Shown here: in pieces, positions 25,937-33,830 of the stretch
Layout: every line of letters starts with the position of its first letter
Numbering within the stretch: the first letter of the stretch is position 1
Origin: Loktanella sp.
GTDB lineage: Bacteria > Pseudomonadota > Alphaproteobacteria > Rhodobacterales > Rhodobacteraceae
Reading direction: 5' to 3'
Length of the DNA stretch: 33,830 nt
Assembly (NCBI GenBank): GCA_024686085.1
Contig: JAIBDT010000028.1
Coordinates: forward strand, 1 to 33,830
Position numbers and translations under genes: made by a program
Notes under the pieces: generated by a model
Database searches by the model: none
Told to the model about the DNA's origin: nothing
What the model saw: the letters and a program-made list of their open reading frames with translations, nothing else

Positions 25937-25953
25937 GGGGGGGGGGAAGGGGG
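25937..25953. repeat. Poly-G tract (G10-AA-G5)
   Basis: Ten consecutive G's (25937-25946), AA, then five G's lie directly downstream of the terminator and 4 nt before the stop of the minus-strand gene. It is outside any coding sequence. Confidence 0.7.
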
Positions 25954-25956
25954 CGT

Positions 25957-26916
25957 TTAGGCGACTTTGACCTTCAGCGGATTGCTTGGCAGATGCCCTT
26001 CGTCGCTAAGTTCTTTGAGCTTTTTGGCAAAGAATGGGTCCTCTTTGTCGCGCAGCACATAGGCGCAGACATTGGCTGCCATTTTAGGGTGACCTGTCTG
26101 GATCATGCGCATGAAAAGCGTGCGCAGATAGGGGCCGTAGTCCCGCCGGTCGCGCATCGCGTCGTGGAAGGCCTCTTCGGTCAGGGTCTTGTTCATTGCC
26201 GCGACGATCAAGTCGTGGTGCACGTCCATTGCATCAAGAGCCACATCGGGGCGGTTGCCCAGACCCGTGCAGCGCAGAGCCGTCATGTTTTCGCGGGTAA
26301 AAAGGGCGGCGTGGATCGCGTCGAACCGCTGGAGCGGGTCAAAGGCGATAAATGCGTGGTTCGCTGCGTCGATCATATCGGGCGCATAGCCGTAGCGGTC
26401 TGTAAAGCACAGGCGGCGTTGGTCGGTGTAGCGGGTTTCCCAGCCTGCGACCCGTGGATCGAGTGTTGCTTGGGGCCGCAGTGCCAAGACGTTGCATCCC
26501 GGTGCGGCCACGCAATAGGCCGCAGCTGCATAGCCGCCCCCATGGGCGCCGTGGAACAGCACATCGTCAAAATCTTCAAAGAACCCGTCGTCAATCAACC
26601 TGTCGAAATAGCGGTAGATCGCAAGATCGCGGAACCAGCTTTCGGTGTGGCTGATGATTGCAAGGTGCGACCAGCCTTCGTGTTTGGCATAGTGGAACCC
26701 GCGTGGTTCGGCGTTGGGGTTGAATTTACGGATATGTTCAGCGTTCTCGAATGTGACAAAAAGCTTTGTGCCCGCATCAAGGAAAGCGGCGCAATGGGAT
26801 TTGCCCAAAGGTTCAAAATACCCCAGATCTTCGCTGATGGTTTCGAGACGGTTAAACCAGTCGGCGATCTCCAGACCTGCAAGGTCAGCCTCGAAATTTA
26901 GGCTCATATCTTTCAT
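25957..26916 (-). CDS. Alpha/beta-hydrolase-like protein of unknown function
   Basis: This 319-residue protein starts at 26916, with GGAGAG upstream. A segment reads SHLAIISHTESWFRDLAIYRYFDRL and later VLFHGAHGGGYAAAAYCVAAPG. The latter resembles the nucleophile elbow of alpha/beta hydrolases (G-x-S-x-G), but the Ser position is His or Gly and no Ser is seen. After it comes LALRPQATLDPRVAGWETR. Relatives in this group are often labelled PAPS reductase, but no such catalytic motif is visible. A functional assignment is not safe. It is convergent with DUF1127 and preceded by gcdH on the same strand. Confidence 0.75.
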   Translation of the reverse strand: MKDMSLNFEADLAGLEIADWFNRLETISEDLGYFEPLGKSHCAAFLDAGTKLFVTFENAEHIRKFNPNAEPRGFHYAKHEGWSHLAIISHTESWFRDLAIYRYFDRLIDDGFFEDFDDVLFHGAHGGGYAAAAYCVAAPGCNVLALRPQATLDPRVAGWETRYTDQRRLCFTDRYGYAPDMIDAANHAFIAFDPLQRFDAIHAALFTRENMTALRCTGLGNRPDVALDAMDVHHDLIVAAMNKTLTEEAFHDAMRDRRDYGPYLRTLFMRMIQTGHPKMAANVCAYVLRDKEDPFFAKKLKELSDEGHLPSNPLKVKVA

Positions 26917-26965
26917 CACTACTCTCCGATCCGGGTAAAATCCGGTTACTGTTCCTTTAGCGTTT

Positions 26966-27003
26966 GGCAGGCCATTGTGTCAAAAATGGGTAAATGGCCT
27001 GCC
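26966..27003. other. Perfect 11-bp inverted repeat between gcdH and the hydrolase-like gene
   Basis: GGCAGGCCATT (26966-26976) and AATGGCCTGCC (26993-27003) are perfectly complementary around a 16-nt spacer. No T-run follows on either strand, so it is not a classical terminator. It lies 20 nt beyond the gcdH stop and about 50 nt before the next gene on the same strand. Confidence 0.55.
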
Positions 27004-27023
27004 TGCAATAAGGAAATAGCGCG

Positions 27024-28241
27024 TCAGAAGAAAGCTTGCAGCCCTGTCTGTGCCCGCCCAAGGATCAGCGCGTGTACGTCGTGGGTGCCTTCATAGGTGT
27101 TGACGGTCTCGAGGTTGACCATGTGCCGCATGACTTGGAAATCCTCGGAAATCCCGTTGCCACCGTGCATGTCGCGCGACATGCGGGCCACGTCGAGCGC
27201 TTTGCCGCAATTATTGCGTTTCATCAGGCTGATCATTTCAGGTGCTGCGCGGCCTTCGTCCATCAGCCGCCCGATCCGCAGCGACCCTTGCAGGCCAAGG
27301 GTGATCTCGGTCTGCATATCTGCCAGTTTTTTCTGAAAAAGCTGGGTTTGGGCCAGCGGTTTGTCGAATTGGTGCCGGTCTAACCCGTATTGGCGTGCTG
27401 CGTGCCAGCAGGCCTCTGCCGCGCCCATCACGCCCCACGAGATGCCATAGCGTGCGCGGTTCAGGCAGCCAAACGGACCTTTGAGCCCTTGCACGTTAGG
27501 CAAAAGCGCGTCTTCGCCGACTTCGACGTCTTTCATGACGATCTCGCCTGTGATCGACGCCCGCAGGGAGAGCTTGCCGCCGATTTTCGGCGCAGACAGG
27601 CCTTTCATCCCTTTTTCCAGGATAAAGCCACGAATTTTGCCGTCATGCGCGTCGGACTTGGCCCAGATCACAAAGACGTCTGCGATAGGCGCGTTGGAAA
27701 TCCACATTTTTGAGCCAGAGATCACGTAGCCATTTGCGGTTTTCTTGGCTGTGGTTTTCATGCCCGCAGGATCAGAGCCCGCATCAGGTTCGGTCAGCCC
27801 AAAGCAGCCGATCAAAGAGCCAGCCGCAAGACCGTGCAGGAATTTGATCCGCTGTTCTTCGGACCCGTAGGCGTGGATCGGATACATGACCAATGACGAT
27901 TGCACCGACATCATGGACCGATAGCCGGAATCGACACGTTCAATTTCACGCGCAACCAGACCGTAGGTCACGTAGTTGGCACCAAGTCCGCCGTATTCTT
28001 CAGGAATCGTCAACCCTAACAGGCCTGCCTCGCCCATTTGTTCGAAAATCTCGGGGGCGGTAACTTCGTCGCGGTAGGCCGCTGTTACCCCCGGTTGTAG
28101 TTTGTCTTGTGCAAAGGTGTGGGCCGCATCGCGCAGCATGCGTTCGTCTTCGTCGAGTTGGTCTTCGAGCCGGAAGGCGTCTGCCCAGTCAAAAGGTCCA
28201 AGATCAGGGCCGAACCCTGCGCCGCTATGTGTCGTTGTCAT
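27024..28241 (-). CDS. gcdH: Glutaryl-CoA dehydrogenase
   Basis: This FAD enzyme oxidises and decarboxylates glutaryl-CoA to crotonyl-CoA in lysine and tryptophan breakdown. The 405-residue acyl-CoA dehydrogenase has the subfamily features [18 protein letters not shown] (substrate Arg), [20 protein letters not shown] and the catalytic Glu in [17 protein letters not shown]. Its length fits the family (about 390-410). It is divergent from the XdhC gene across a 206-nt region with inverted repeats. Confidence 0.95.
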   Translation of the reverse strand: MTTTHSGAGFGPDLGPFDWADAFRLEDQLDEDERMLRDAAHTFAQDKLQPGVTAAYRDEVTAPEIFEQMGEAGLLGLTIPEEYGGLGANYVTYGLVAREIERVDSGYRSMMSVQSSLVMYPIHAYGSEEQRIKFLHGLAAGSLIGCFGLTEPDAGSDPAGMKTTAKKTANGYVISGSKMWISNAPIADVFVIWAKSDAHDGKIRGFILEKGMKGLSAPKIGGKLSLRASITGEIVMKDVEVGEDALLPNVQGLKGPFGCLNRARYGISWGVMGAAEACWHAARQYGLDRHQFDKPLAQTQLFQKKLADMQTEITLGLQGSLRIGRLMDEGRAAPEMISLMKRNNCGKALDVARMSRDMHGGNGISEDFQVMRHMVNLETVNTYEGTHDVHALILGRAQTGLQAFF

Positions 28242-28275
28242 GTTGAAAATCCTCTTTTGCTTGCGTGTAGGTTAG

Positions 28276-28318
28276 GCTCACTGTGCAAGAGGGGCAATGC
28301 GCAGGATGCATTGTGAGC
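28276..28318. promoter_or_regulatory. Imperfect palindrome between gcdH and the XdhC-type gene
   Basis: GCTCACTGTGCA (28276-28287) and TGCATTGTGAGC (28307-28318) match as inverted repeats at 10 of 12 positions, with a 19-nt spacer. They lie 35-77 nt upstream of gcdH, so they could be an operator for it. Confidence 0.35.
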
Positions 28319-28447
28319 GTTTGCCGTTTTCGAAACTTTTAACCGCTTGAAGCCATTGTCGGACATGTAACCTAAGGTCGCGCAAAAAATGGGTCGAATG
28401 TCGCACATGTGATGCTAAAACCTGAGAGTGATAATAGGAGGCGATGT

Positions 28448-29395
28448 ATGACCCAAACGGGTGAACTTTATGCGCAGGCCTTGGTTTGGGTTGATGCGGG
28501 GCGTGCGGTTGCCATTGCCACAGTAATCGAGACGTGGGGGTCCGCGCCGCGTCCTGTCGGCAGTGTGATGATTGTGGACGCTACGGGTGCGATGGCTGGG
28601 TCTGTGTCGGGGGGCTGTGTTGAGGCTGCGGTTGTTGTTGCCGCACAGGATGCCATTGCTGCGGGTCGGTCGGTGGTTTTGTCCTATGGTGTCACGGATG
28701 AGGATGCTTTTGCCGTGGGGCTGGCGTGTGGCGGTCAAATCAGGGTTCTGGTGGAACCCGTGGGTGCTGTGATGCCTGTTGATCTGTTGCGCCAGATAGT
28801 TGTTGCGGCTGAGGCCCGTCGTCCGGTTGCCTATGAGGTTGATCTGACGCGGGGGACGCGTCGTTTGCTAGGTGTTCAGGCGGGTAGGTCTGGCGTGCTG
28901 GATGAGGGCCGTAAGTTTCTGAATGTTTTGCGTCCGCCGTTGCGTATGGTGATTGTCGGCGCTGTGCATATTGCCCAAGCCTTGGTCCCGATGGCGCGTG
29001 CTTGCGGGTATCTGCCGATTGTTGTGGTCCCGCGCAGTGCCTTTGCCAGTGTTGATCGTTTCCCCCAGACCGAGTTGGTGGTCGACTGGCCTGATGCGGC
29101 GCTTGCCCAAATGGAGCTGGATGGTCACACGGCTGTTGTGACCCTGACCCATGATCCCAAGCTGGATGATCCCGCGCTTATGGCCGCTGTGACTTCGGAT
29201 GTGTTTTATGTGGGCGCGTTAGGGTCGACCCGCACCCATGCTGCCCGTGTTGCCCGATTGCAGGCGGCCGGACTGAGTGACGCGCAGGTCGCGCGTATTC
29301 ATGGGCCTGTGGGCCTATCATTGGGTGGCCGTGATCCTGCCGAGATTGCGGTCAGTATCATGGCGCAGATCACCCAAGTGCTTAGACAAAGCTGA
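28448..29395 (+). CDS. XdhC/CoxI-family molybdenum-hydroxylase maturation protein
   Basis: This 315-residue protein starts at 28448 after AGGAGG. The N-terminal domain has ETWGSAPRPVGSVMIV and GSVSGGCVEAAVV, and the C-terminal Rossmann domain begins at LRMVIVGAVHIAQAL and ends with GGRDPAEIAVSIMAQI. In this family the protein binds molybdenum cofactor and helps insert its sulfurated form into xanthine-dehydrogenase-type enzymes. The likely client is the IorAB-type enzyme encoded convergently, whose 3' end overlaps this gene's by 14 nt. The client is inferred from position only. Confidence 0.9.
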   Translation: MTQTGELYAQALVWVDAGRAVAIATVIETWGSAPRPVGSVMIVDATGAMAGSVSGGCVEAAVVVAAQDAIAAGRSVVLSYGVTDEDAFAVGLACGGQIRVLVEPVGAVMPVDLLRQIVVAAEARRPVAYEVDLTRGTRRLLGVQAGRSGVLDEGRKFLNVLRPPLRMVIVGAVHIAQALVPMARACGYLPIVVVPRSAFASVDRFPQTELVVDWPDAALAQMELDGHTAVVTLTHDPKLDDPALMAAVTSDVFYVGALGSTRTHAARVARLQAAGLSDAQVARIHGPVGLSLGGRDPAEIAVSIMAQITQVLRQS

Positions 29396-31631
29396 TGTGA
29401 CGGCTGAGAGGCAGTTCGCGGATACGCTGGCCTGTGGCGGCAAAGATCGCGTTTGCAAGTGCGGGCGCCGCGGGTGGCACGCCCGGTTCGCCGATGCCCC
29501 GAATTTTGTTGCCGTTTGACAGCGCTTTGACGGTGATTTGCGGAGTTTGGTAGAGTCGCAGTGACGCGTAGCCGTCAAAGTTGGTCTGCTCTGGCTGGTA
29601 GTCGTCATAGGTTAGTTCCGCCGCCATCGCGTGGCCAAGCCCGAAGATGACGCCGCCGAAGACTTGGGCCTCGAGGTTGATCGGGTCAAGCACCTGTCCC
29701 ACGTCAACGGCTGCAAAGACGCGGTCGATCTTGATCCCGCGCGGTGTGTTGGTGACGTCGATGATTTGCGCGCTGGGCACCCCGAAGGACATGCAAAAGC
29801 CGATGCCGCGCCCTTGGTCGGGGCCAAGCGCAGGGCCGGTCCAGTTTGCCATATCGCCCACGGCCTGCAGGACTTTGCGCGATGCGTCGTGGCTGCACAG
29901 TCTGATCCGTTCCGCCAAGGGGTCGGCACCTGCTGCGTGGATCAACTCGTCGAGGAAACAGTCGTGAAAGAACCCGTTCCCTGAAGCCCCCACCGACCGC
30001 CACGACGACACGGGCACCATGTCGGGCGCGCGGTAGCCTGTGACGCGGTAGTTGGGGATTGCATAGGGCTGGTCCCATGACCCTGTAGTGATTGTGGCAT
30101 CTGGTCCGGGCACGGTAAGCCCAGTGAGCCGTCTCATCCAAGGGGCGGTTAGACCTGATTGCGCAACCGACAGATCAAAGGTTTGCACCTGTCCTTCTGA
30201 CACCACACCGCGCCCTTGGGCCACGGCGGCGGGGCGGGGGTAGTCGTGGGTCATGTCTTCTTCGCGGCTCCATGTCATTTTGACAGGGGTGCCTTTCACG
30301 GCCATGGCGATCTCAACGGCTTGTTCGGCATAGGTCATTTCCAACCGATGCCCGAAGCTGCCGCCCATGGGCTGCACGTAGACCATCACCTGTTCGGGAT
30401 CCAGACCTGTGATCTTTGCCAATTTGTTGCGCATGAACAGCGGGATTTGAGTGCCAGTCCAGATTTCGCAAGCCGTATCTGTCACACGCACAAGCGCGTT
30501 CATTGGCTCTAGTGGCGCGTGCGCAAGGTAGGGGATGCGGTAGTCGGCGGTGATAGGGGTGTCTGCGCCGAGAGCCTTATCCACGTCCCCGTCATCGCGT
30601 TGCTGGTGGTCGTAGGCGTCTGGGTTGTCCAGTGCCGCGGTCAGCGGGTCGAAGATTTGGTCAGAGGTTTCGGGAAAGCCTGTGGTGTCCCATGTGATAT
30701 CGAATGCGTTGGCGGCTTGGATCGCGGTCCACGTGTTATCGGCGACCACCGCAATCCCGTGCGAGATCTGGATCACGCTCTGGACGCCTGCCATGGCCTC
30801 GGCCTGTGTTGCGTCATAGGTCAACACGTCGCGCCCAAGTGCAGGGTTTGCCCGCACAGTCGCATAGACCATGCCGTCCATTTTCAGATCAATGCCTTAG
30901 GTTTCGGTGCCTGTGCTTTTGGCGATGATGTCTAGCCGCTGATGTGGTTTGCCCAACAGCGTCCATTGCCCGGGATCGCGCAAGCTGACGTCGATGACGG
31001 GGTCGATTGTTGCCGCCTCAGTCGCTAGGTCGGTATAGGCGATGCGGGTGCCGTCTGGGGTGATCACATGCCCGTCTTGGGTCGTCAGGTCGCTGCGGTT
31101 GATACCAAGGCGCTGGGCTGCGGCTTGTTTTAAGGTCTCGCGGGCCACGGCCCCTGCAAGGCGGAGCTTTTCATAGCTGTCTGGCACGGTAGAGGACCCA
31201 CCTGTGACTTGCAGCCCGATGATCTTGGCAGGGATCGACATAAAGCGGCGCAGCGCCTCGGGCAGGGCGTCTTCGTTGTATGGCGGGTAGGGGACTGCTT
31301 CACTCAGCAGTGCCTCGTTATAATACGCAGGGCCGGGCATGCCGGGGCTAATGGTGGCTGTGGCGGGGTCAATGTCGAGTTCTTCGGCGATCATGTTGGC
31401 CTGAACCGTATAAGCCCCTTGGCCCACGTCTGCGCGCGGTGTGATCAGGGTGATCCCTGCAGCGTCGATCAGCACATAGGGTGTAATGGCCGCCTGACCG
31501 TCGCCGAGATTATCCAGCAAAGGATTGGGGATCGGCTTTTTGGCGAGATAAGCCCCGAAAGCCACGCCGCCCGCGATAGTTGCAGAGCCGATCAGCAGGG
31601 TGCGGCGGGTGATTGTGCGTAGTTTGCTCAT
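29382..31631 (-). pseudogene. iorB: IorB-type molybdenum oxidoreductase large subunit, interrupted by one in-frame TAA
   Basis: The frame spans 750 codons but has a TAA at 30897-30899, between GTET and GIDLKMDG, where relatives continue through. Both halves stay in one frame and look intact. The N-terminal part has a twin-arginine signal (TRRTLLIGSATIAGG), and the C-terminal part has GGSFGHRLE and the conserved end GIGEPGVPPAAPA, with the catalytic Glu. One base change from a Tyr codon (TAT/TAC) would create the stop. Possible explanations are a new null mutation, a sequencing error, or stop readthrough. A restart ATG occurs at 30881, with no good ribosome binding site. It overlaps iorA by 4 nt (ATGA) upstream. 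Confidence 0.85.
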
Positions 31632-32098
31632 TGTGTGTCCGCCATTTTGGTGGCAGCGGCCCGAATGGCCTGTCTGATCCGTGGATAAGACCCGCAGCGG
31701 CACAGGTTGCCTGACATGGCGTCGTCGATTTCTTCGTCGGTGGGGTTTGGAATGTCAGCGAGCAGCGAGGCCGCTTGCATGATTTGCCCCGACTGACAGT
31801 AGCCGCATTGTGCGACTTGGGTTTCGATCCATGCCTCTTGCACGGGGTGTAGGTTGGCGAGGGTGCCCAAACCTTCGATTGTGGTGACGGTGGCCCCTGC
31901 AAGGTCTTGCGCCTGCACTTGGCATGCGCGCTGGGCGTAGCCGTCGATATGCACGGTACATGCACCACATTGCGCGATGCCACAGCCGTATTTGGTGCCT
32001 GTCAGGCCAAGTTCATCGCGGATGATCCACAAAAGTGGCATCTCGGGGGCGACATCGACCTGCGTTGCTTTGCCGTTGAGGGTAAAACTGGTCTGCAT
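31628..32098 (-). CDS. iorA: IorA-type [2Fe-2S] subunit of a molybdenum oxidoreductase
   Basis: This 156-residue protein carries two [2Fe-2S] sites. The plant-ferredoxin-type site is [15 protein letters not shown] with a fourth Cys in RACQVQ, and the second is [13 protein letters not shown]...[12 protein letters not shown]. It is the small electron-transfer subunit of isoquinoline 1-oxidoreductase-type (aldehyde-oxidase-like) enzymes. The substrate is not known. Its stop overlaps the iorB start; GAGG precedes the ATG. It looks intact, although its partner is interrupted. Confidence 0.92.
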   Translation of the reverse strand: MQTSFTLNGKATQVDVAPEMPLLWIIRDELGLTGTKYGCGIAQCGACTVHIDGYAQRACQVQAQDLAGATVTTIEGLGTLANLHPVQEAWIETQVAQCGYCQSGQIMQAASLLADIPNPTDEEIDDAMSGNLCRCGSYPRIRQAIRAAATKMADTQ

Positions 32099-32195
32099 AG
32101 CGGCCTCGCACTTTTGGATTGTTCTCCAGAAGATAGCCTGCGGGACAGGGATGCCAATTCAAATCTGAGTGTGCGGCTAGCGCCGTTGCGTCAAC

Positions 32196-32483
32196 TTAGC
32201 GCGGTCCAAGGTAGTCGGCAGAGACATAGCCGCTGATCTGTGGCCCGTCTGTCAGCGAGACGCGGCACCAAAGTTGTCCGACTTCGGTCACGCAGTCGTG
32301 CCTGTTCAGCGTTGTGCCGTCAGGAAGCCCCAAGATGACGTTATAGCCCAAACCCGGCCCTGCACGCAGTTTCAGCAATTCGTCTGGTCCCGTGCCTTGG
32401 ACAGTGGTGCGGTCAACGGGCAAGCCGCCGCAGCTGGCGATCAGGAGTACTGCGAGAAGCGGGGTGGTTGTTTTGCGGATCAT
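32196..32483 (-). CDS. Small SH3-domain lipoprotein
   Basis: The 95-residue product starts at 32483 (MIRKTTTPLLAVLLIASC), a lipoprotein signal peptide with lipobox IASC. The body is a bacterial SH3 (SH3b) fold: LKLRAGPGLGYNVILGLPDGTTL, then WCRVSLTDGPQISGYVSADYL. Such domains often bind peptidoglycan or other surface ligands. A TTATAG-free promoter region is not obvious. An alternative start is at 32495. Confidence 0.78.
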   Translation of the reverse strand: MIRKTTTPLLAVLLIASCGGLPVDRTTVQGTGPDELLKLRAGPGLGYNVILGLPDGTTLNRHDCVTEVGQLWCRVSLTDGPQISGYVSADYLGPR

Positions 32484-32575
32484 GCTCGGCCTCATAGGTT
32501 TTCTTGCCAAGATAGACCGAAACCGTGTTGCAATCATAGTCCAGACGGTACCCTTCGCAGATTTCCCCGCCCAAC

Positions 32576-32606
32576 AAAAAAGCCCCCGCAAATGCAGGGG
32601 CTTTTG
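32576..32606 (-). terminator. Intrinsic terminator downstream of infC
   Basis: AGCCCCCGC (32581-32589) pairs with GCAGGGGCT (32594-32602), with one internal mismatch and a 4-nt loop. On the minus strand TTTTTTG follows. It lies 20 nt after the infC stop (32627). Flanking A's on the other side make it able to act in both directions. Confidence 0.88.
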
Positions 32607-32626
32607 AAATTCGATTGCGCTGGGCG

Positions 32627-33172
32627 TTACTTCGGCAGCGGGCCGATAAGCATGACCATCTGGCGGCCTTCCATTTTCGGGAAGTTTTCGATCTTGCCTG
32701 CTTCTTTGGTGTCTTCGGCAACACGTTCCAGCAAGGCGCGACCAAGGTCTTGGTGGGCCATTTCGCGGCCACGGTAACGCAGGGTGATTTTAACCTTGTC
32801 GCCGTTTTCCAAGAACTTGAAAACGTTGCGCATTTTCACATCGTAATCGTTACTATCCGTGTTTGGACGGAATTTCACTTCTTTGATCTCGATGATCTTT
32901 TGCTTCTTACGTGCCTCAGCTTCTTTTTTCTGAGTTTCGTATTTAAATTTGCCATAGTCCATGATTTTGCAGACAGGCGGGTTCGCGTTTGGCGAAATCT
33001 CGACGAGGTCGAGCCCTGCTTCTTCTGCCATTTCCATGGCACGCTCTGGCGATACAACGCCCGCGTTTTCGCCGTCCGCGCCGATCAAGCGGATATCGGA
33101 TCCGCGAATACGTTCGTTGATACGGGGGCCGGTGTCGCGCTGTGGTGGCGCGTTATGTGGTCTGCGTCCTAT
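32627..33172 (-). CDS. infC: Translation initiation factor IF-3, probable ATA start
   Basis: IF-3 binds the 30S subunit and checks start codons. The visible motifs include [23 protein letters not shown] at the N-domain, [27 protein letters not shown] and the C-terminal [16 protein letters not shown]. No ATG, GTG or TTG occurs before the conserved RPHNAPP segment after an in-frame TGA. A Shine-Dalgarno AAGGA (33185-33181) stands 8 nt before ATA at 33172 and 5 nt before ATC at 33175. ATA is chosen because it gives M-G-R-R-P-H-N, the usual beginning, and a 181-residue protein. IF-3 is known to be autoregulated through rare starts (AUU in E. coli). The first canonical start (TTG 33088) would cut off 28 conserved residues. 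Confidence 0.93.
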   Translation of the reverse strand: MGRRPHNAPPQRDTGPRINERIRGSDIRLIGADGENAGVVSPERAMEMAEEAGLDLVEISPNANPPVCKIMDYGKFKYETQKKEAEARKKQKIIEIKEVKFRPNTDSNDYDVKMRNVFKFLENGDKVKITLRYRGREMAHQDLGRALLERVAEDTKEAGKIENFPKMEGRQMVMLIGPLPK

Positions 33173-33369
33173 GATCTTTATCCTTTTGTCGTCTCAGGGG
33201 TGCAAACCATAAGGTAAACTTCGCGAGCGCGGCATACAACCCGCAAAAAAGCGGATTTCATGCCGAAATTCCCCCCAAATGGCTTCTTCCCCTTTCCCAA
33301 GTGATCTGACATATGACCGCTAAGGCTCACTGGGGGCCGTCATGAGACTAAATTGGAAGGACATGACCA
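33173..33369. other. Divergent intergenic region between infC and the Ala-rich gene
   Basis: These 197 nt hold no gene. They include a small hairpin CCGC-AAAAAA-GCGG (33241-33254), the infC ribosome binding site and probably divergent promoters, which I cannot assign with confidence. Confidence 0.4.
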
Positions 33370-33830
33370 ATGAGAGCAATCATTATTCTTATCGTTGCGG
33401 CGATTCTCGGCTTTTTCGGCTATCAGTATGCGGCGAATGGCAAAGGCCCTGCGGACGCGGTTTCCGCGTTGACTGGTGGCGCTGCTGAAATGGCATCTGA
33501 TGCAGCTGACACCGCGACAGAAGCGGCATCTGAAGCGGCTGAAGCTGCAGCAGATATGGCGACTGAAGCTGCAGATGCTGCGGCCGATGCGGCTGCTGCA
33601 ACAACAGAAGCTGCATCTGATGCCGCTGAAACTGCAACTGACGAAGCAACTGCTGCTGCCGAGCAAGCCGCTGCCGCTGCTGAAGAAGCTGCCGCTGCCG
33701 AAGCGCTTGCCGCTGAAGAAGCTGCCGCTGCCGAAGCGCTTGCCGCTGAAGAAGCTGTCGCTGCTGAAGTAGCTGCTGCCGAAGCAATGGCTGCTGAAGA
33801 GGCCGCCGCTGCTGAAGCCGCCGCCGCTGA
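33370..33830 (+). CDS. Ala/Glu-rich membrane-anchored protein (cut by window edge)
   Basis: The ATG at 33370 has AAGGA upstream. The visible 153 residues open with a single hydrophobic segment (IIILIVAAILGFFGYQYAA), then a very Ala-rich region with Thr, Ser, Asp and Glu, becoming (E)EAAAAEALAA-type repeats near the window end. It is probably an anchored periplasmic helical protein; a C-terminal domain such as OmpA may follow beyond the window but is not visible. The composition could also give a long coiled-coil or a spacer. It is divergent from infC. Confidence 0.65.
   Translation, partial: MRAIIILIVAAILGFFGYQYAANGKGPADAVSALTGGAAEMASDAADTATEAASEAAEAAADMATEAADAAADAAAATTEAASDAAETATDEATAAAEQAAAAAEEAAAAEALAAEEAAAAEALAAEEAVAAEVAAAEAMAAEEAAAAEAAAA
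33682..33780 (+). repeat. 33-bp tandem repeat in the Ala-rich gene
   Basis: Two identical 33-bp copies (33682-33714 and 33715-33747) encode EEAAAAEALAA, and a third degenerate copy follows (33748-33780, with Val changes). The repeat keeps the frame, so copy number changes would alter length without breaking the gene. Confidence 0.8.

Noticed and set aside
25933-26901. A 322-codon plus-strand open frame
   Set aside because: It lies wholly antisense to the hydrolase-like gene, has no ribosome binding site, begins in the poly-G tract and has a composition of a shadow frame rich in Gly, Val and Cys.
33682-33780. Possible CRISPR-like repeat
   Set aside because: The 33-bp repeats are directly adjacent with no spacers and are in frame within a coding sequence.
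1-33830. tRNA or rRNA genes
   Set aside because: No cloverleaf with a TTCGAATC-type arm and no conserved rRNA segment was seen by eye; the integrated element uses dusA, not a tRNA.

Overview
The window looks like a chromosomal segment of an alphaproteobacterium of the Rhodobacteraceae (Roseobacter-type) group. This rests on protein style (PurF, RadA, GcdH, DnaB, IF-3), moderately high GC, the DUF1127 gene, and the tatABC, surE-pcm-nlpD and radA-cvpA gene groupings. There is no rRNA, tRNA or CRISPR array that I can see.

Region 1 (1 to about 3060) is the end of an integrated element (prophage or genomic island). It carries, all on the minus strand, the N-terminal part of a probable archaeo-eukaryotic-type (AEP) primase/replication protein, a small SAM-dependent methyltransferase, an AlpA/excisionase-like DNA-binding protein and a tyrosine recombinase. 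The recombinase lies directly beside the 5' end of dusA, a known integration hotspot, so the element has probably inserted there and rebuilt the start of dusA.

Region 2 (3001 to 8817) holds dusA, a TauE/SafE permease overlapping a PhyH-like dioxygenase, a YafY-type WYL regulator with a repeat-containing upstream region, and the tatA-tatB-tatC-DUF815 ATPase operon with overlapping start and stop codons. Region 3 (8825 to 11501, minus) is surE-pcm-nlpD, cell-surface and damage-repair genes. Region 4 (11623 to 18981, minus) runs from a helical membrane protein and a PqiA-like protein through radA and cvpA to a very strong terminator, then kynA, purF, an SDR and two genes I do not recognise. Region 5 (19393 to 25142) holds alr, a sterol-desaturase-type membrane hydroxylase, dnaB, pyrE and pyrC. 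Perfect DnaA-box nonamers lie upstream of dnaB and in the gap beyond alr. Region 6 (25259 to 28241) has a small membrane protein, a DUF1127 protein with a structured leader, a divergent alpha/beta-hydrolase-like protein and glutaryl-CoA dehydrogenase. Region 7 (28448 to 32098) pairs an XdhC-type molybdenum-hydroxylase maturation protein with an IorAB-type oxidoreductase. The large IorB subunit is interrupted by one in-frame TAA but is otherwise intact; it also has a twin-arginine signal, so it would be a client of the Tat system in the same window. Region 8 (32196 to 33830) has an SH3 lipoprotein, infC and the start of an Ala/Glu-rich membrane-anchored protein.

The most noteworthy points are: infC lacks any ATG, GTG or TTG start that keeps its conserved N-domain and seems to start at ATA (or ATC), fitting IF-3 autoregulation; the point nonsense in iorB; the dusA-integrated element; the structured DUF1127 leader; and the DnaA boxes. 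I did not find a clear, wholly new multigene system here.
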